From: Coxiella endosymbiont of Dermacentor marginatus
GTDB lineage: Bacteria > Pseudomonadota > Gammaproteobacteria > Coxiellales > Coxiellaceae
Direction: 5' to 3'
Assembly (NCBI RefSeq): GCF_907164955.1
Contig: NZ_OU015521.1
Coordinates: 434,001 to 498,000 of the forward strand
Length of the DNA: 64,000 nt
Within the stretch, counting starts at the first letter, position 1. Every line of letters starts with the position of its first letter. Made by a program: the position numbers and the translations under genes. Below the pieces are notes generated by a model. The model was not told the DNA's origin. It was given only the letters and a program-made list of their open reading frames with translations, and did not search any database. This document shows, in pieces, positions 43,059 through 56,087 of this stretch.

Positions 43059-43320
43059 ATACTTCATCCTAGTTAGCTAGCCTCTTTAAATAAGGAGATG
43101 TAGTGAAAAGTAAGATTCGTAGAGTGTCATTCTTGATATTCAACCGTCGGAGGACTTTGGATGCTAATACCTAAAAAACTCAGGCACTAATTAAAAAAAG
43201 TTACTCATGCAGCAGACGGTGGCCTTCTCAAAGGTTGTCACTGAAAGGTAAAAATAGCAAAATTTACCTAAACATAGAACTGTTTTTTATTATATTTAGA
43301 GAATAATTGGAGAAGAGATA
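43059..43320 (+). promoter_or_regulatory. Leader of rplJ-rplL, probable L10-binding autoregulatory region
   Basis: A 262-bp spacer before rplJ. In gammaproteobacteria this leader carries an RNA fold to which the L10-(L7/L12) complex binds to repress its own synthesis. I see GC-containing stretches (e.g. 43140-43165 and 43212-43245) able to fold, but did not prove the structure. A promoter could also lie here. Confidence 0.45.
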
Positions 43321-43854
43321 GTGGTTTTAAATCTCGAACAGAAAAAGGCAATTGTCGCAGAATTATTAAACATCACTCGTCAAGCAATTTCGGTGGTAGT
43401 TGCGGATTATCGTGGATTAACCGTCTCAGAAATTTCGGAATTGCGAAAAGCAGCTCGTAGTAGCGCTGGTGAGGTAACCATGCGAGTATACCGTAACACA
43501 CTTACGCGTCGTGCATTTAAAAAGACGCCCTATGCTTGTCTTAATAAAGTTTTGATAGGCCCTGCCATACTGTTCTTTTCACGCGATGAACCGGGCGCTG
43601 CTGCTCGTTTAATTACAAACTTTATTAAGAAGCACGAACAACTAAAAGTAAAAGCATTAGCGTTAGGGGGAAAGTTACTACCGGCAAATAAATTAAAAGC
43701 TTTCTCTCAACTCCCTTCGCGTAAAGAAGCTTTAAGTCAATTAGCAATTGTTCTGCTAGCCCCGGTGACTAAATTTGCTCGTACGATTCATGAGCCGGTA
43801 ATTCAGGTTATTCGTTTAATAGTTACGATTCAAGATCAAAAGAAAGCGGCGTAA
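43321..43854 (+). CDS. rplJ: Ribosomal protein L10
   Basis: Base of the L7/L12 stalk. 177 residues from GTG 43321, preceded by GGAGAAGAGA (43310-43319). The N-terminus has VVADYRGLTVSEISELRKAAR, a family signature. The C-terminal helix binds L12 dimers. The rplL gene follows 34 bp later. Confidence 0.96.
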   Translation: MVLNLEQKKAIVAELLNITRQAISVVVADYRGLTVSEISELRKAARSSAGEVTMRVYRNTLTRRAFKKTPYACLNKVLIGPAILFFSRDEPGAAARLITNFIKKHEQLKVKALALGGKLLPANKLKAFSQLPSRKEALSQLAIVLLAPVTKFARTIHEPVIQVIRLIVTIQDQKKAA

Positions 43855-43888
43855 AAAATTGATTTAACTTTTTGTGGAGTAAATAATT

Positions 43889-44275
43889 ATGACTCAAATG
43901 ACAAAAGAAGATATTTTAGAAGCAGTGTCCAGTATGACTGTGATGGACGTTGTCGATTTAGTAAAAATGATGGAAGAAAAATTTGGTGTTTCGGCTCAAT
44001 CAGTATCGGCTTTTACAGGATCTATACCAAGTGGGGGCAGCGAAGCTGCTGTGACAGAAGAAAAAACTGAATTTAATGTAAAAATGATTAGTTTTGGTGA
44101 TAGCAAAATTGGCGTTATTAAAGTAATTCGTGGCATTACTGGCCTTGGTTTAAGGGAAGCTAAAGATCTTGTTGAATCTGTTCCAAATATTGTTAAAGAA
44201 GGTGTTAACAAAGAAGAAGCTGAAAAAATTAAAAAGGAACTGGAAGCGGCAGGTGCTAAAATTGAGTTCGAGTAA
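43889..44275 (+). CDS. rplL: Ribosomal protein L7/L12
   Basis: Multicopy stalk protein recruiting translational GTPases. 128 residues: an N-terminal dimerisation helix pair, a hinge that is Gly/Ser- and Glu-rich rather than the usual alanine-rich linker (about residues 38-55), and the C-terminal domain with [24 protein letters not shown]. Start ATG 43889 after TGTGGAG. Confidence 0.95.
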   Translation: MTQMTKEDILEAVSSMTVMDVVDLVKMMEEKFGVSAQSVSAFTGSIPSGGSEAAVTEEKTEFNVKMISFGDSKIGVIKVIRGITGLGLREAKDLVESVPNIVKEGVNKEEAEKIKKELEAAGAKIEFE

Positions 44276-44337
44276 TGATCTGACGGAAAGCTAACCGATA
44301 TTCCTGCCAACCCCCGTTTTTACAAAAAAAAGATCCG

Positions 44338-44376
44338 AAGAATTGGAATGTTTTTGTTTCAAAAACTTGGATTCTT
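44338..44376 (+). promoter_or_regulatory. Hairpin in the rplL-rpoB spacer, possible RNase III site or attenuator
   Basis: Outer stem AAGAAT/ATTCTT and inner stem GTTTTTG/CAAAAAC with loop TTT, separated by an internal loop. In E. coli the same spacer holds a transcription attenuator and an RNase III cleavage site. The role here is by analogy. Confidence 0.45.
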
Positions 44377-44448
44377 GTTTAAGAAAGAGCTGCATAGAAA
44401 ACGGGTAGGCGACGTATTTACTTAATTTAAAAATAATGAGGTGTGTTC

Positions 44449-47400
44449 ATGGGGCAAGCGAATGTTAGAAAAAGGAATTCGGATGCAATCTCTTATACCG
44501 AGAAAAAGCGCGCGCGTGTCAACTTAGGAAAACGCGAAGTTGAAGTGTTAAAAATGCCTTATTTATTGGAAACACAAATAGAATTTTATCGTGCTTTTTT
44601 GCAAAAGGATATTGCTCCCAAAAATCGGAAAGATACAGGTTTGCATGCCGCATTCAAATCCGTATTTCCTATTTCCAGTTATTCCGGTCACGCGGAATTA
44701 GAATACGTCAGTTATAGCTTAGAAGAAAAGCCTATCTTCGACGTAGGAGAATGTAAGTTACGAGGATTAACTTATGCTACTCCTTTGAAGGTGAGAATGC
44801 GCTTATTAATTTACGATAAGAATGATAATTTGCCTGCAGATAAAAAAACCATTAAGGACATCAAAGAACAAGAAGTTTACATGGGTGAAATTCCATTAAT
44901 GACAGAGACGGGGAGTCTCATAATTAATGGGACTGAACGAGTGGTTGTTTCTCAATTACATCGATCTCCCGGAGTTTTCTTTGAGCACGACAAAGGAAAG
45001 ACCCATTCTTCCAGAAAATTATTATATTCGGCCCGAATTATTCCTTATCGCGGTTCATGGTTAGACTTTGAGTTTGATCCCAAAGATTACTTATTTGCGC
45101 GAATTGATCGACGTCGTAAATTACCAGCGACGGTGATTTTAAGAGCTTTAGGTTATGGTACCGAACAAATTCTCGGCATATTTTATAAGATGAATACTTT
45201 TCGTCTTAACAAAAAAGGAGGAGAAAATATCACTTTAGAATTAGTGCCGCAGCGATTACGTGGTGAATTAGCAGCAGTGACAATAAAAGATAAAAAAGGG
45301 AAAATAATTGTTGAAGCCAATCGTCGAATTTCAGCCCGACATATTCGTTTGATTGAAAAAGCTAGAATTAGCGAACTTGAGCTGCCTGATGAATATTTAT
45401 ATGGTAAAGTCATTAGCGAGCCTATCTTTAATAAAGAAAACGGGGAAGTGATTGCTCAGGCTAATGAAATTATTACAGCAGATTTATTAAGGAAATTACG
45501 GGCTCAAAATATTTCTTCGTTACGTACGTTGTATATTAATGAAATTGAATGTGGGCCTTATATTTCCGATACTTTAAGGTTAGACAATACTAATAATCAG
45601 TTAGAAGCTTTAGTAGAAATTTATCGCATTATGCGTCCAGGTGAACCACCAACCAAAGAAGCTGCTGAAAGCTTATTCGAAAATTTGTTTTTTTCGCCAG
45701 GGCGTTATAATTTATCCTCTGTAGGTCGAATGAAATTCAACCGTCGAGTCGGACGGAGAGAATTGACAGGATCAGGAATTCTATCTAAAGAAGATATTAT
45801 AGATGCGTTGCGCGTTCTTGTTGACATTCGAGATGGTAAAGGCGAAGTAGATGATATTGACCATTTAGGAAATCGTCGCATACGTAGTGTAGGTGAAATG
45901 GCCGAAAATCAATTTCGGATTGGGTTAGTTCGTGTTGAAAGGGCTGTAAAGGATAGATTAAGTTTGGTAGATATTGAAAACTTGATGCCCCAAGATCTAG
46001 TAAATGCAAAACCTGTGTCAGCAGCGATGAAAGAATTTTTTGGTTCAAGTCAATTGTCGCAATTTATGGATCAAAATAATCCATTATCTGAAATAACCCA
46101 TAAGCGCAGGGTATCTGCTTTAGGTCCGGGTGGACTAACGCGTGAACGAGCAGGTTTTGAAGTGCGGGATGTGCATCCCACTCATTATGGGCGAGTCTGC
46201 CCTATTGAGACCCCTGAAGGGCCAAATATTGGTTTAATTAATTCATTAGCAGTATTTGCTAGAGCAAATGAATATGGCTTTTTAGAAACACCATATCGAA
46301 AAGTGGTTGATGGAGTAGTTACTGATGAAACGGAATATTTATCAGCGATTGAAGAAGGCGATTATTATATCGCGCAAGCAAATACCAATGTTAATAAAAA
46401 TGGTCATATGATAGATGAATTAATTTCATGTCGTTATAAAGGTGAATTTACCTTAACCACACCAGATAAGGTAAACTATGTAGATGTTTCACCGCGACAA
46501 ATCGTTTCTGTAGCTGCTGCCTTAATTCCTTTCCTAGAGCATGATGATGCTAATCGAGCGTTGATGGGTTCCAACATGCAACGTCAAGCAGTACCTACAA
46601 TTCGACCAGAGACGCCTCTAGTGGGAACTGGAATGGAGAGAACTGTAGCTGTAGATTCTGGAGTAACTGTAGTTGCCAAACGCAACGGTATTGTGGATTC
46701 TGTTGATGCTGCACGCATCGTAGTTCGGGTAGATTTAGAGAAGGCGGATGAAGATGATATTGGTGTTGATATTTACAATTTGACTAAATTCACTCGTTCC
46801 AATCAAAACACCTGTATTAATCAATATCCTATTGTGGAAATCGGAGATCGTGTACAAAAAGGAGATGTGTTGGCCGATGGTCCTTCCACAGACATTGGTG
46901 AGCTAGCGTTAGGGCAGAATTTACTAGTAGCTTTTATGCCTTGGAATGGTTATAACTTTGAGGATTCCATTCTGATTTCCGAGCGATTAGTGGAAAAAGA
47001 TCGATTCACGACAATCCATATCCAAGAATTTACCTGCATTGCCCGAGATACTAAATTAGGCCCAGAGGAAATTACAGCAGATATTCCGAATATCGGAGAG
47101 GGTGCATTAGTAAAATTAGATGAATCTGGCATTGTACATATTGGAGCTGAAGTAGGCCCAGGTGACATTCTAGTGGGTAAGGTAACTCCTAAAGGTGAAA
47201 CCCAGCTTACACCGGAAGAAAAATTACTGCGAGCAATTTTTGGCGAAAAAGCATCAGACGTAAAAGACACTTCCTTGCGAGTTACTCCTGGAATTACCGG
47301 AACCGTTATTGATGTTCGTATTTTTACTCGTGAAGGGGTGAAAAAAGATGAACGTGCTTTAGAAATTGAAAAAGCGGAACTCATAAAAATGGAAAAAGAT

Positions 47401-48588
47401 TTAAATGATCAGCTGCGTGTTCGTGAAGATGCTTTATTTGGAAACTTAGAAAAACTTCTTATCGATCAAGTAGTGATTGACGAACCACTTAAATTGGCAA
47501 AAAGCATAAAAATTAGTAAAGATTATTTGGTAGGGTTGTTACCCAGACAAAAGTGGTTTGAAATACGATTGCATGATAACGATGTGGCGAAACGCCTCGA
47601 GGCTGCGCATGAACACTATGAGGAACTTCATAAAGCACGTAACGAAAAGCTCAAAGATTTTCATCAGAAATTGACTCAAGGTGGTGATTTAGCGCCCGGT
47701 GTCATTAAGATAGTGAAGGTTTACTTAGCAGTTAAGCGCCGTATTCAACCCGGTGATAAAATGGCAGGACGCCATGGAAATAAAGGGGTTATCTCTACCA
47801 TTGTTTCAGCAGAAGATATGCCTTATCTAGAAGATGGAACGCCGGTAGATATCGTGCTAAACCCTTTAGGGGTTCCTTCCCGAATGAATATTGGTCAAGT
47901 ACTTGAAACCCACTTGGGGTGGGCTGCCAAGAGCTTAGGTATTAAAATTGGTGAGTTGATCGATCAAGGTACTAATGTAAAACAATTACGCGAAACTCTC
48001 AAGTCCATTTACGACTTGAGTAAGACACAGAAATTTAATCTAGAGGCTTTAAACGATAAAGAAATAACGATTTTAGCTGAGAATCTGAGAAAAGGCGTGC
48101 CTATAGCATCGCCAGTATTTGATGGAGCTACGGAAGAAGAAATAAAAAATTTATTAGAAATGGCGAACCTTCCCACTTCTGGACAAACTTATCTATACGA
48201 TGGGCGAACCGGGAAAAAATTCGACCGAGCCGTCACTGTAGGTTACATGTATATGCTGAAGCTTAACCATTTAGTAGACGATAAGATGCACGCTCGTTCT
48301 ACGGGTTCTTATAGTCTTGTAACCCAGCAACCTTTAGGTGGTAAAGCTCAATTTGGTGGACAGCGGTTTGGAGAAATGGAAGTCTGGGCATTGGAAGCTT
48401 ATGGAGCAGCTTATACTCTGCAGGAAATGTTGACAGTGAAATCTGATGATGTCACTGGTCGTACTCGTATGTATAAAAATATTGTCGATGGTAATCACCA
48501 AATGGATGCTGGTATGCCAGAATCTTTCAACGTTCTGATAAAAGAAATCCGTTCGTTAGCTATTGATATTAATTTAGAAAATGATTAA
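44449..48588 (+). CDS. rpoB: RpoB, RNA polymerase beta subunit
   Basis: Forms the catalytic cleft with beta-prime. Start ATG 44449, with GAGG (44438-44441) upstream; a GTG at 44443 is less likely. About 1379 residues, slightly longer than E. coli (1342). Conserved features: the rifampicin-binding region [16 protein letters not shown] (about residue 531), [12 protein letters not shown], and near the C-terminus [20 protein letters not shown]. The rpoC gene follows 20 bp later. The spacer before rpoB holds a hairpin. Confidence 0.98.
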   Translation: MGQANVRKRNSDAISYTEKKRARVNLGKREVEVLKMPYLLETQIEFYRAFLQKDIAPKNRKDTGLHAAFKSVFPISSYSGHAELEYVSYSLEEKPIFDVGECKLRGLTYATPLKVRMRLLIYDKNDNLPADKKTIKDIKEQEVYMGEIPLMTETGSLIINGTERVVVSQLHRSPGVFFEHDKGKTHSSRKLLYSARIIPYRGSWLDFEFDPKDYLFARIDRRRKLPATVILRALGYGTEQILGIFYKMNTFRLNKKGGENITLELVPQRLRGELAAVTIKDKKGKIIVEANRRISARHIRLIEKARISELELPDEYLYGKVISEPIFNKENGEVIAQANEIITADLLRKLRAQNISSLRTLYINEIECGPYISDTLRLDNTNNQLEALVEIYRIMRPGEPPTKEAAESLFENLFFSPGRYNLSSVGRMKFNRRVGRRELTGSGILSKEDIIDALRVLVDIRDGKGEVDDIDHLGNRRIRSVGEMAENQFRIGLVRVERAVKDRLSLVDIENLMPQDLVNAKPVSAAMKEFFGSSQLSQFMDQNNPLSEITHKRRVSALGPGGLTRERAGFEVRDVHPTHYGRVCPIETPEGPNIGLINSLAVFARANEYGFLETPYRKVVDGVVTDETEYLSAIEEGDYYIAQANTNVNKNGHMIDELISCRYKGEFTLTTPDKVNYVDVSPRQIVSVAAALIPFLEHDDANRALMGSNMQRQAVPTIRPETPLVGTGMERTVAVDSGVTVVAKRNGIVDSVDAARIVVRVDLEKADEDDIGVDIYNLTKFTRSNQNTCINQYPIVEIGDRVQKGDVLADGPSTDIGELALGQNLLVAFMPWNGYNFEDSILISERLVEKDRFTTIHIQEFTCIARDTKLGPEEITADIPNIGEGALVKLDESGIVHIGAEVGPGDILVGKVTPKGETQLTPEEKLLRAIFGEKASDVKDTSLRVTPGITGTVIDVRIFTREGVKKDERALEIEKAELIKMEKDLNDQLRVREDALFGNLEKLLIDQVVIDEPLKLAKSIKISKDYLVGLLPRQKWFEIRLHDNDVAKRLEAAHEHYEELHKARNEKLKDFHQKLTQGGDLAPGVIKIVKVYLAVKRRIQPGDKMAGRHGNKGVISTIVSAEDMPYLEDGTPVDIVLNPLGVPSRMNIGQVLETHLGWAAKSLGIKIGELIDQGTNVKQLRETLKSIYDLSKTQKFNLEALNDKEITILAENLRKGVPIASPVFDGATEEEIKNLLEMANLPTSGQTYLYDGRTGKKFDRAVTVGYMYMLKLNHLVDDKMHARSTGSYSLVTQQPLGGKAQFGGQRFGEMEVWALEAYGAAYTLQEMLTVKSDDVTGRTRMYKNIVDGNHQMDAGMPESFNVLIKEIRSLAIDINLEND

Positions 48589-48608
48589 CGTTAATCAGGA
48601 GAACTGTC

Positions 48609-51600
48609 TTGAGAGACCTATTAAAACAGCTAAAAAGTGAAAAACACATAGCTGAATTCGATGCACTTCGCATCAGGCTGGCATCTCCAGAGGAGGTTCG
48701 ATCGTGGTCATACAGTGAAGTGAAAAAACCTGAAACCATCAATTATCGAACCTTCAAACCTGAACGCGATGGTTTGTTCTGCGCTAAAATTTTCGGTCCT
48801 ATTAAAGACTATGAGTGCTTATGTGGAAAATATAAACGCCTCAAGCATCGTGGCGTGATCTGTGAAAAGTGTGGAGTGGAAGTGACCTTGGCAAAAGTAC
48901 GGCGAGATCGAATGGGTCACATCGAACTAGCTTCACCTGTAGCTCATATTTGGTATCTTAAATCATTACCTTCCCGTATTGGTTTACTGCTTGATATGAC
49001 TCTGCGTGATATTGAACGCATTCTTTACTTTGAAGCATACGTAGTGGTAGATCCTGGAATGACAGAATTAGAGATGGGTCAATTACTTTCGGAAGAAGCT
49101 TACCTCGATGCATTAGAAGAATACGGTGATGAATTTACGGCGTTTATGGGTGCAGAAGCAATTCAACGACTGTTACAGGGTATTGATGTTTCTGTAGAGG
49201 TTGAAGCATTACGTACAGAAATATCAACCACTGCTTCCGAAACGAAACTGAAAAAGCTTACTAAGCGGCTTAAAGTCTTGAGCGCGTTTTTAGAATCCGG
49301 AAATAAGCCTGAGTGGATGATATTAACCGTATTGCCTGTTTTACCTCCAGACTTACGACCCTTGGTTCCATTAGATGGCGGGCGCTTTGCTACTTCCGAT
49401 TTAAACGACCTGTATCGTCGAGTAATTAATCGAAATAATCGATTAAAACGTCTATTAGATCTCAATGCGCCTGATATTATTGTTCGTAATGAAAAACGAA
49501 TGCTTCAAGAAGCCGTAGATGCTTTGTTGGATAACGGACGCCATGGGCGATCTATTTTAGGGTCCAACCGACGACCTTTAAAGTCTTTAGCGGATATGAT
49601 CAAAGGAAAATCCGGGCGTTTTCGTCAAAATCTTCTTGGTAAGCGTGTGGATTATTCAGGCCGTTCTGTTATCGTAGTAGGGCCGACTCTGAAACTCCAT
49701 CAAGCTGGTTTGCCAAAGAAAATGGCATTGGAACTATTCAAACCATTTATCTTTAGTAAATTACAGCGACAAGGTTTAGCGACTACCATTAAAGCATCTA
49801 AAAAGATGGTGGAAAGTGAGGTTCCAGAAGTCTGGGATATCCTTGAAGAAGTTATTCGAGAGCATCCCATCTTGTTGAATCGAGCACCCACTTTGCATCG
49901 CTTAGGTATTCAAGCATTTGAGCCAGTGTTGGTGGAAGGAAAAGCAATTCAATTACATCCACTCGTTTGTACGGCTTACAACGCGGACTTTGACGGAGAC
50001 CAAATGGCTGTACACATCCCTTTAACTTTAGAATCACAGTTGGAGGCGCGTTCATTAATGATGTCTACCAACAATGTTCTACACCCTGCGAACGGCGAAC
50101 CGATTATTGTTCCTACTCATGACGTGGTGTTAGGCCTTTACTATATTACTCGAGATCGTGTGAATGCAAAAGGCGAGGGAATGAAATTTGCAGACACGGA
50201 TGAAGTGGTTCGTGCTTACGAAAATGAGCAAGTGGATTTACATGCATGTATAGATGTTCGAATTAAAGAGAGCATTTTTGACGAGGTAGACAATGTAAGG
50301 GAGAGTGAATGCCTAATTACCACCGCTGTGGGACGAGTTTTGTTATGGCAGATTGTTCCTAAAGGGCTACCTTTTGCGCTAATTAATCAACCAATGACTA
50401 AAAAAGCAGTTACAAAATTATTGGATATTTGCTATCGAAATTTAGGTCTTAAAACCACCGTCATTTTTGCAGATAATTTAATGTACTTAGGCTTCCGTTA
50501 TGCGACTTGCTCAGGTATTTCGATTGGTATAAACGATCTTGTAATTCCTGATGAAAAAGAAGCTATTATTTCTCGAGCTGAAGAAGAAGTGCAAGAAATT
50601 CAAAAACAGTATGCTTTTGGGTTAGTAACTTATGGTGAGCATCGCAATAAAGTAATTGATATCTGGTCACGAACTAATGATCAAGTCGCTAAAGCAATGC
50701 TGGGAAAAATCGCTATGGAAAAAGTAAAAGACGCTCAAGGAAAAGAAGTGATACAAAGCTCTTTTAATTCCATCTACATGATGTCTGATTCTGGAGCGCG
50801 TGGTTCTGCAGCGCAAATCCGTCAGTTAGCTGGGATGCGAGGTTTAATGGCAAGACCTGACGGTACCATTATCGAAACACCTATAACAGCTAATTTTCGC
50901 GAGGGGTTAAATGTTTTACAATACTTTATTTCTACTCATGGTGCTCGTAAGGGTTTGGCCGATACTGCTTTGAAGACAGCAAACTCAGGATATTTAACTC
51001 GACGGCTCGTTGATGTCGCTCAAGACTTGGTTGTCACCGAATATGATTGTAAGACCAATCAAGGCATCGAGATGATACCACACATCGATGGAGGTGATGT
51101 GGTAGAACCTCTCCGAGAGCGCGTTTTAGGACGAGTTTTGGCGAAACCGGTTATTGATTTTAAGTCCAAAAAAGAGTTAATAGCCGAAGGTATTCTTCTA
51201 GACGAAAAATTAGTCGACGTCTTGGAAGAACACAGCGTAGATCAAGTCATGGTACGCTCAGCAATTACCTGTGAGACAGCTTATGGTATTTGTTCAATGT
51301 GCTATGGACGTGATCTTGCCCGTGGACATATAGTAAATGTGGGAGAAGCCATTGGCGTGATAGCGGCCCAATCGATTGGTGAACCAGGAACTCAATTAAC
51401 TATGCGAACATTTCACATGGGTGGTGCTGCTTCTCGAGCAACTACTGCTAATAGCATCGAAGTAAAATCTGCTGGGAAAATTAAGTTACATAATTTAAAA
51501 ACAGTTGAACAAGCTAACGGTAATTTAGTTGCGGTCTCCCGTTCAGGAGAATTAGTGATACAAAATCCTCAAGGCGGGGGGCGTGAACATTATAAGGTTC

Positions 51601-52820
51601 CATATGGCGCAACTATTAGTGTACGTAATGGTGATTTTGTGAAATTTGGACAAATGGTGGCTCAATGGGATCCTCACACCCATCCCATTATCACTGAAGT
51701 AGCAGGTACTTTATGTTTTGTTGATTTAGTAGATGGTGTGACCATGAATCGACAGACAGACGAGTTGACAGGTCTTAGCAGTATCGTAGTAACCTCCACT
51801 AAACAACGCACTATCGGGGGTAAAGAGCTTCGTCCAATGGTTAAACTTATAGATAAAAATAATAACGATCTCTTTTTATCGAGTGGTAAAGTCCCTGCGC
51901 ATTACTTCTTACCGGAAGGGACTATTCTTACCAAAGAAGATGGTTCTACAGTCCAAATTGGTGATGTACTTGCACGTATTCCTCAAGAAACTTCAAAAAC
52001 GCGAGATATTACAGGAGGATTACCAAGAGTGGCTGATCTTTTCGAAGCTCGCCGGCCAAAAGATGCTGCTATTTTAGCTGAAATTTCTGGGGTAGTGAGT
52101 TTTGGTAAGGATACTAAAGATAAAGGTCGTTTAATTATTACCGCCCAAGATGGTACTACTCGCGAAGAACTTATTCCAAAATGGCGTCACGTAAGTGTTT
52201 TTGAAGGTGAAACAGTAGAAAAAGGTGAAGTAATCGCAGACGGTCCTCCGGACCCACACGACATCTTACGCTTATTGGGAATAAATGCAATGGCGAACTA
52301 TATCGTTAATGAAGTACAGGAAGTCTATAGGTTACAAGGGGTAAAAATTAACGATAAACATATCGAAGTGATCATCCGCCAGATGTTACGTAAAGTTAAG
52401 ATCGTCGATCCTGGTGAGACAGAATTTCTGAAAGATGAACAGGTAGAACGCCCACGTGTACGAGAGCAGAATGAAAAAATTGTTCAAAAAGATGGCTGCG
52501 TGGCAAGAGTAGAACCCATTTTGCTGGGAATCACGAAGGCTTCTTTAGCTACCGAATCTTTTGTCTCAGCCGCATCTTTCCAAGAAACGACTCGCGTATT
52601 GACAGCTGCTTCTGTAGGTGGTAAACGCGATGATCTTCGAGGACTCAAAGAGAACGTGATTGTTGGACGACTAATTCCTGCTGGAACGGGATTTAGTTAT
52701 CATCAAGAACGTCGGCATAAAAAGGGAAAAGAAAAAGGAATCAAAGAGGAAAAAGGTGTGACTGTCAGTGAGGCCGAACAAGCTTTGAGCGCAGCGTTCA
52801 AATCTAAAGAAACGAAGTAG
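48609..52820 (+). CDS. rpoC: RpoC, RNA polymerase beta-prime subunit
   Basis: Carries the active-site Mg ion. 1403 residues from TTG 48609, with AGGAG at 48597; MRDLLKQLK matches the family start. The N-terminal zinc site ([20 protein letters not shown], about residues 70-88), catalytic NADFDGDQM (about residue 458) and a second zinc site ([19 protein letters not shown]) are intact. The C-terminus is charged and low-complexity ([12 protein letters not shown]). Confidence 0.98.
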   Translation: MRDLLKQLKSEKHIAEFDALRIRLASPEEVRSWSYSEVKKPETINYRTFKPERDGLFCAKIFGPIKDYECLCGKYKRLKHRGVICEKCGVEVTLAKVRRDRMGHIELASPVAHIWYLKSLPSRIGLLLDMTLRDIERILYFEAYVVVDPGMTELEMGQLLSEEAYLDALEEYGDEFTAFMGAEAIQRLLQGIDVSVEVEALRTEISTTASETKLKKLTKRLKVLSAFLESGNKPEWMILTVLPVLPPDLRPLVPLDGGRFATSDLNDLYRRVINRNNRLKRLLDLNAPDIIVRNEKRMLQEAVDALLDNGRHGRSILGSNRRPLKSLADMIKGKSGRFRQNLLGKRVDYSGRSVIVVGPTLKLHQAGLPKKMALELFKPFIFSKLQRQGLATTIKASKKMVESEVPEVWDILEEVIREHPILLNRAPTLHRLGIQAFEPVLVEGKAIQLHPLVCTAYNADFDGDQMAVHIPLTLESQLEARSLMMSTNNVLHPANGEPIIVPTHDVVLGLYYITRDRVNAKGEGMKFADTDEVVRAYENEQVDLHACIDVRIKESIFDEVDNVRESECLITTAVGRVLLWQIVPKGLPFALINQPMTKKAVTKLLDICYRNLGLKTTVIFADNLMYLGFRYATCSGISIGINDLVIPDEKEAIISRAEEEVQEIQKQYAFGLVTYGEHRNKVIDIWSRTNDQVAKAMLGKIAMEKVKDAQGKEVIQSSFNSIYMMSDSGARGSAAQIRQLAGMRGLMARPDGTIIETPITANFREGLNVLQYFISTHGARKGLADTALKTANSGYLTRRLVDVAQDLVVTEYDCKTNQGIEMIPHIDGGDVVEPLRERVLGRVLAKPVIDFKSKKELIAEGILLDEKLVDVLEEHSVDQVMVRSAITCETAYGICSMCYGRDLARGHIVNVGEAIGVIAAQSIGEPGTQLTMRTFHMGGAASRATTANSIEVKSAGKIKLHNLKTVEQANGNLVAVSRSGELVIQNPQGGGREHYKVPYGATISVRNGDFVKFGQMVAQWDPHTHPIITEVAGTLCFVDLVDGVTMNRQTDELTGLSSIVVTSTKQRTIGGKELRPMVKLIDKNNNDLFLSSGKVPAHYFLPEGTILTKEDGSTVQIGDVLARIPQETSKTRDITGGLPRVADLFEARRPKDAAILAEISGVVSFGKDTKDKGRLIITAQDGTTREELIPKWRHVSVFEGETVEKGEVIADGPPDPHDILRLLGINAMANYIVNEVQEVYRLQGVKINDKHIEVIIRQMLRKVKIVDPGETEFLKDEQVERPRVREQNEKIVQKDGCVARVEPILLGITKASLATESFVSAASFQETTRVLTAASVGGKRDDLRGLKENVIVGRLIPAGTGFSYHQERRHKKGKEKGIKEEKGVTVSEAEQALSAAFKSKETK

Positions 52821-52906
52821 AACAAAGATAAACTTCAGATGCCATAGTGATCGCCTTATTCCATGCCTCGATTTTGTGAATAGAATAATAAGAGAGTTGA
52901 TTTAGC

Positions 52907-52936
52907 TTGACAGGGATCGTTACCTTTATTTAGAAT
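52907..52936 (+). promoter_or_regulatory. Sigma70-type promoter of the str operon
   Basis: TTGACA (52907-52912), 18-bp spacer and TAGAAT (52931-52936) lie 57 bp before rpsL. Both boxes are near-consensus and the position fits transcription of rpsL-rpsG-fusA. Confidence 0.7.
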
Positions 52937-52992
52937 CCCCGCTCTGTGTTTAGATTAATATATAGATGTTTTTTGCTTTAGAGAGAATTTCA

Positions 52993-53367
52993 ATGGCCAG
53001 AATCAATCAGTTAGTCAGAAAGCCGCGTCGTGCAAAAATAAAGAAAAGCGATGTTCCGGCATTGGAAAGCTGTCCCCAAAAACGAGGCGTGTGTACAAGA
53101 GTATATACCACTACTCCTAAAAAGCCTAATTCAGCTTTACGGAAAGTAGCGCGAGTACGGATCACTAACGGTACAGAGGTCACTGCTTATATCGGTGGTG
53201 AGGGTCACAATTTACAAGAGCACTCGGTGGTGTTAATCCGAGGAGGCCGTGTGAAAGACTTGCCAGGTGTACGCTATCATATTGTGCGTGGAAGCTTGGA
53301 TGCGGCAGGTGTTTCAGGACGACGTCGTGGTCGCTCTAAATATGGTGGGAAAAAACCAAAAGAATAA
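52993..53367 (+). CDS. rpsL: Ribosomal protein S12
   Basis: Decoding-centre protein. 124 residues from ATG 52993 ([13 protein letters not shown]), preceded by GAGAG; an open frame further upstream is ignored. The motif [18 protein letters not shown] keeps the lysine at the streptomycin-resistance site. First gene of rpsL-rpsG-fusA; rpsG begins 17 bp later. Confidence 0.97.
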   Translation: MARINQLVRKPRRAKIKKSDVPALESCPQKRGVCTRVYTTTPKKPNSALRKVARVRITNGTEVTAYIGGEGHNLQEHSVVLIRGGRVKDLPGVRYHIVRGSLDAAGVSGRRRGRSKYGGKKPKE

Positions 53368-53383
53368 ATTTGGAGAAATTTAG

Positions 53384-53959
53384 ATGGCACGAAGAAAAGC
53401 AGCGCCTAAAAGGGAAATTTTACCAGATCCGCTCTTTCGCAGTAAGCTTTTAGCTAAGTTTATAAATGCTGTTATGCGTAATGGTAAGAAATCGGTAGCA
53501 GAGAATATCGTCTATGGGGCACTTGATATAGTGACAAAGCGGTCGTGTATTCACATTAAAGAGTATACTGAGGGAGAAAAAAGCGTCAGAGAAAGTGGTG
53601 GTAAAACCAGAAGAAGCCTGAAAGGAAATACTCATCTCGATGAGAGAACACATTCTGTAGCTTTAGAAAAGTTTAAGGAGGCTTTAAGCAATGTAACACC
53701 TATTGTAGAAGTGAAATCGCGTCGAGTAGGTGGATCTACCTATCAGGTGCCTGTGGAAATACGAGCCGTACGACGCCAGACTTTGGCTATGCGATGGGTA
53801 ACTGAGTATGCGAATAAAAGAAATGAGAAGACAATGATTTTACGTTTGGCAAATGAGATTCTGGATGCTGTAGAGAATCGAGGTGGAGCAGTAAAGAAAA
53901 AAGAGGACGTTCATCGCATGGCCAAGGCAAACCAAGCATTCGCACATTATCGGTGGTAA
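53384..53959 (+). CDS. rpsG: Ribosomal protein S7 with an internal expansion
   Basis: Primary 16S rRNA binder of the small-subunit head and translational repressor of the str operon. The protein is 191 residues, against about 156 in most bacteria. The N-terminus ([16 protein letters not shown]) and the C-terminal half ([20 protein letters not shown] to AFAHYRW) are normal. An extra segment of about 35 residues, basic and polar, lies roughly at residues 53-88. The frame is unbroken, so it is translated if the gene is expressed. I do not know whether all Coxiella relatives carry it. Confidence 0.95.
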   Translation: MARRKAAPKREILPDPLFRSKLLAKFINAVMRNGKKSVAENIVYGALDIVTKRSCIHIKEYTEGEKSVRESGGKTRRSLKGNTHLDERTHSVALEKFKEALSNVTPIVEVKSRRVGGSTYQVPVEIRAVRRQTLAMRWVTEYANKRNEKTMILRLANEILDAVENRGGAVKKKEDVHRMAKANQAFAHYRW

Positions 53960-53968
53960 GAGAAAATA

Positions 53969-56083
53969 ATGACAATGGCTAGAGAAATTCCATTAGAACA
54001 TACTCGTAATATAGGTATTATGGCGCATATTGATGCAGGAAAAACTACGACGACTGAACGAATCCTTTATTATACAGGTATTTCTCACAAAATGGGTGAA
54101 GTTCATGAAGGCAGTGCTATAATGGATTGGATGGAACAGGAGCAGGAGCGTGGCATTACCATTACCTCTGCAGCCACTACTTGTTTTTGGATGGGTATGG
54201 ATCAGCAATATTCAAAACATCGAATTAATATTATTGATACACCAGGACACGTCGACTTTACAATTGAAGTTGAGCGTTCCTTGCGGGTGCTGGACGGAGC
54301 GATCGCTGTTTTCTGCTCGGTAGGAGGAGTAGAACCACAAAGCGAAACTGTTTGGCGGCAAGCTGATCGTTATGGTGTTCCACGTTTAGGCTTTGTAAAC
54401 AAGATGGATCGGGCAGGGGCAAATTTTCTACGAGTAGTACGACAAGTAAAAGAGCGCCTGAAATCCAATCCAGTGCCTGTTCAAATGCCTGTTGGTTCAG
54501 AAGACAATTTCCAAGGTGTTATTGATTTAATTCAAATGAAAGCTATCTATTGGAATGAGGAGGATAAGGGTCGTACTTATGAATTGGCAGACCTTCCTGA
54601 AGATACAAAAGCAGTAGCTCAAGAATGGCGTGAAAAAATGGTAGAAGCTGCAGCTGAATCCTCTGAAGAATTGATGGAAAAATACTTAGAGAATAGGGAT
54701 CTTTCCAAAAAAGAAATCCTGGAGGGCCTGCGTCGGCGCACTTTGTCTAATGAAATTGTCCCAATGTTATGTGGAAGTGCCTTTAAGAATAAAGGAGTAC
54801 AAGTTCTGTTAGATGCAGTAATTAATTACTTGCCAGCACCTACTGATGTACCTGCTATTCGAGGTGAGGAAGAAGATGGTTCAGAAGGCTCTCGTGTGGC
54901 TTCCGATGATTCATCTTTTTCAGCTTTAGCTTTTAAAATTGCCTCTGATCCTTTCGTTGGGACTTTAACTTTCTTTCGAGTTTATTCTGGCGTATTAAAA
55001 TCGGGAGATTCGGTTTATAATCCCGTTAAACGTAAAAAAGAGCGTATTGGCCGTCTCTTGCAAATGCATTCCAATTCCCGTGAAGAGATTAAAGAGGTTC
55101 GAGCAGGTGATATTGCTGCTGCAGTGGGCTTAAAAAATGTTACTACTGGGGACACCCTTTGTGATCAACAGAAAGTTATCACTCTTGAAAAAATAGAATT
55201 TCCAGAACCTGTGATTTCTGTAGCTATTGAGCCAAAGACTAAGGTAGATCAAGAGAAAATGGGGGCAGCTTTAGGCAAATTAGCTCAAGAAGACCCGTCA
55301 TTTCGTGTTCGTACTGGTGAAGAATCTGGACAAACTATTATTGAGGGTATGGGTGAATTACACTTGGAAATTATTGTAGATCGGATGCAGCGTGAATTTA
55401 ATATTGCTGCTAATGTTGGAAAGCCTCGTGTAGCTTATCGGGAGACTATTCGTAAAGTAGTAGAACAAGAAGGAAAATATATTCGTCAAACGGGTGGCCG
55501 AGGACAATATGGACATGTGTGGCTTCGAATCGAACCTAAAGAACCAGGCTCTGGTTTTGAATTTGTAAATGAAATTGTAGGTGGTGTGGTACCGAAAGAA
55601 TATATTCCAGCTATAGAAAAAGGTGTGCGTGAACAGATGGAAAATGGAATTATCGCTGGTTATCCTGTAGTGGATATTAGGGTAGCTATTTTTAACGGAT
55701 CTTATCACGATGTTGACTCCAGTGAGATGGCATTTAAAATCGCTGGTTCAATTTGCTTTAAGGAAGGAGCTGCTAAAGCCAATCCTGCATTATTGGAACC
55801 CATTATGAAAGTAGAAGTTATTACTCCAGAAGAATATATGGGTGATATCGTTGGTGATCTTAATCGACGTCGGGGCATGATTCAAGGTATAGATGAAAGT
55901 CCAACCGGTAAAATTGTTAATGTTGAGGTGCCACTAGCGGAAATGTTTGGTTATGCAACTGATCTTCGTTCGCTAAGTCAAGGACGTGCAACTTACGTGA
56001 TGGAGTTTTTAAAGTACACTGAAGCACCAAAAAATATCACTGAAAAATTGTTGTTAAACAATGGAATTAAGAAAGAAAAATAA
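53969..56083 (+). CDS. fusA: EF-G, elongation factor G
   Basis: GTPase driving translocation. 704 residues. G1 [12 protein letters not shown], switch [20 protein letters not shown], and domain [16 protein letters not shown] are intact. The start is either ATG 53969 (MTMAREI) or ATG 53975; the family usually starts with MAR, favouring 53975. It lies 9 bp after rpsG. Instead of an intact tufA, a truncated tuf follows. Confidence 0.97.
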   Translation: MTMAREIPLEHTRNIGIMAHIDAGKTTTTERILYYTGISHKMGEVHEGSAIMDWMEQEQERGITITSAATTCFWMGMDQQYSKHRINIIDTPGHVDFTIEVERSLRVLDGAIAVFCSVGGVEPQSETVWRQADRYGVPRLGFVNKMDRAGANFLRVVRQVKERLKSNPVPVQMPVGSEDNFQGVIDLIQMKAIYWNEEDKGRTYELADLPEDTKAVAQEWREKMVEAAAESSEELMEKYLENRDLSKKEILEGLRRRTLSNEIVPMLCGSAFKNKGVQVLLDAVINYLPAPTDVPAIRGEEEDGSEGSRVASDDSSFSALAFKIASDPFVGTLTFFRVYSGVLKSGDSVYNPVKRKKERIGRLLQMHSNSREEIKEVRAGDIAAAVGLKNVTTGDTLCDQQKVITLEKIEFPEPVISVAIEPKTKVDQEKMGAALGKLAQEDPSFRVRTGEESGQTIIEGMGELHLEIIVDRMQREFNIAANVGKPRVAYRETIRKVVEQEGKYIRQTGGRGQYGHVWLRIEPKEPGSGFEFVNEIVGGVVPKEYIPAIEKGVREQMENGIIAGYPVVDIRVAIFNGSYHDVDSSEMAFKIAGSICFKEGAAKANPALLEPIMKVEVITPEEYMGDIVGDLNRRRGMIQGIDESPTGKIVNVEVPLAEMFGYATDLRSLSQGRATYVMEFLKYTEAPKNITEKLLLNNGIKKEK

Positions 56084-56087
56084 GCTA

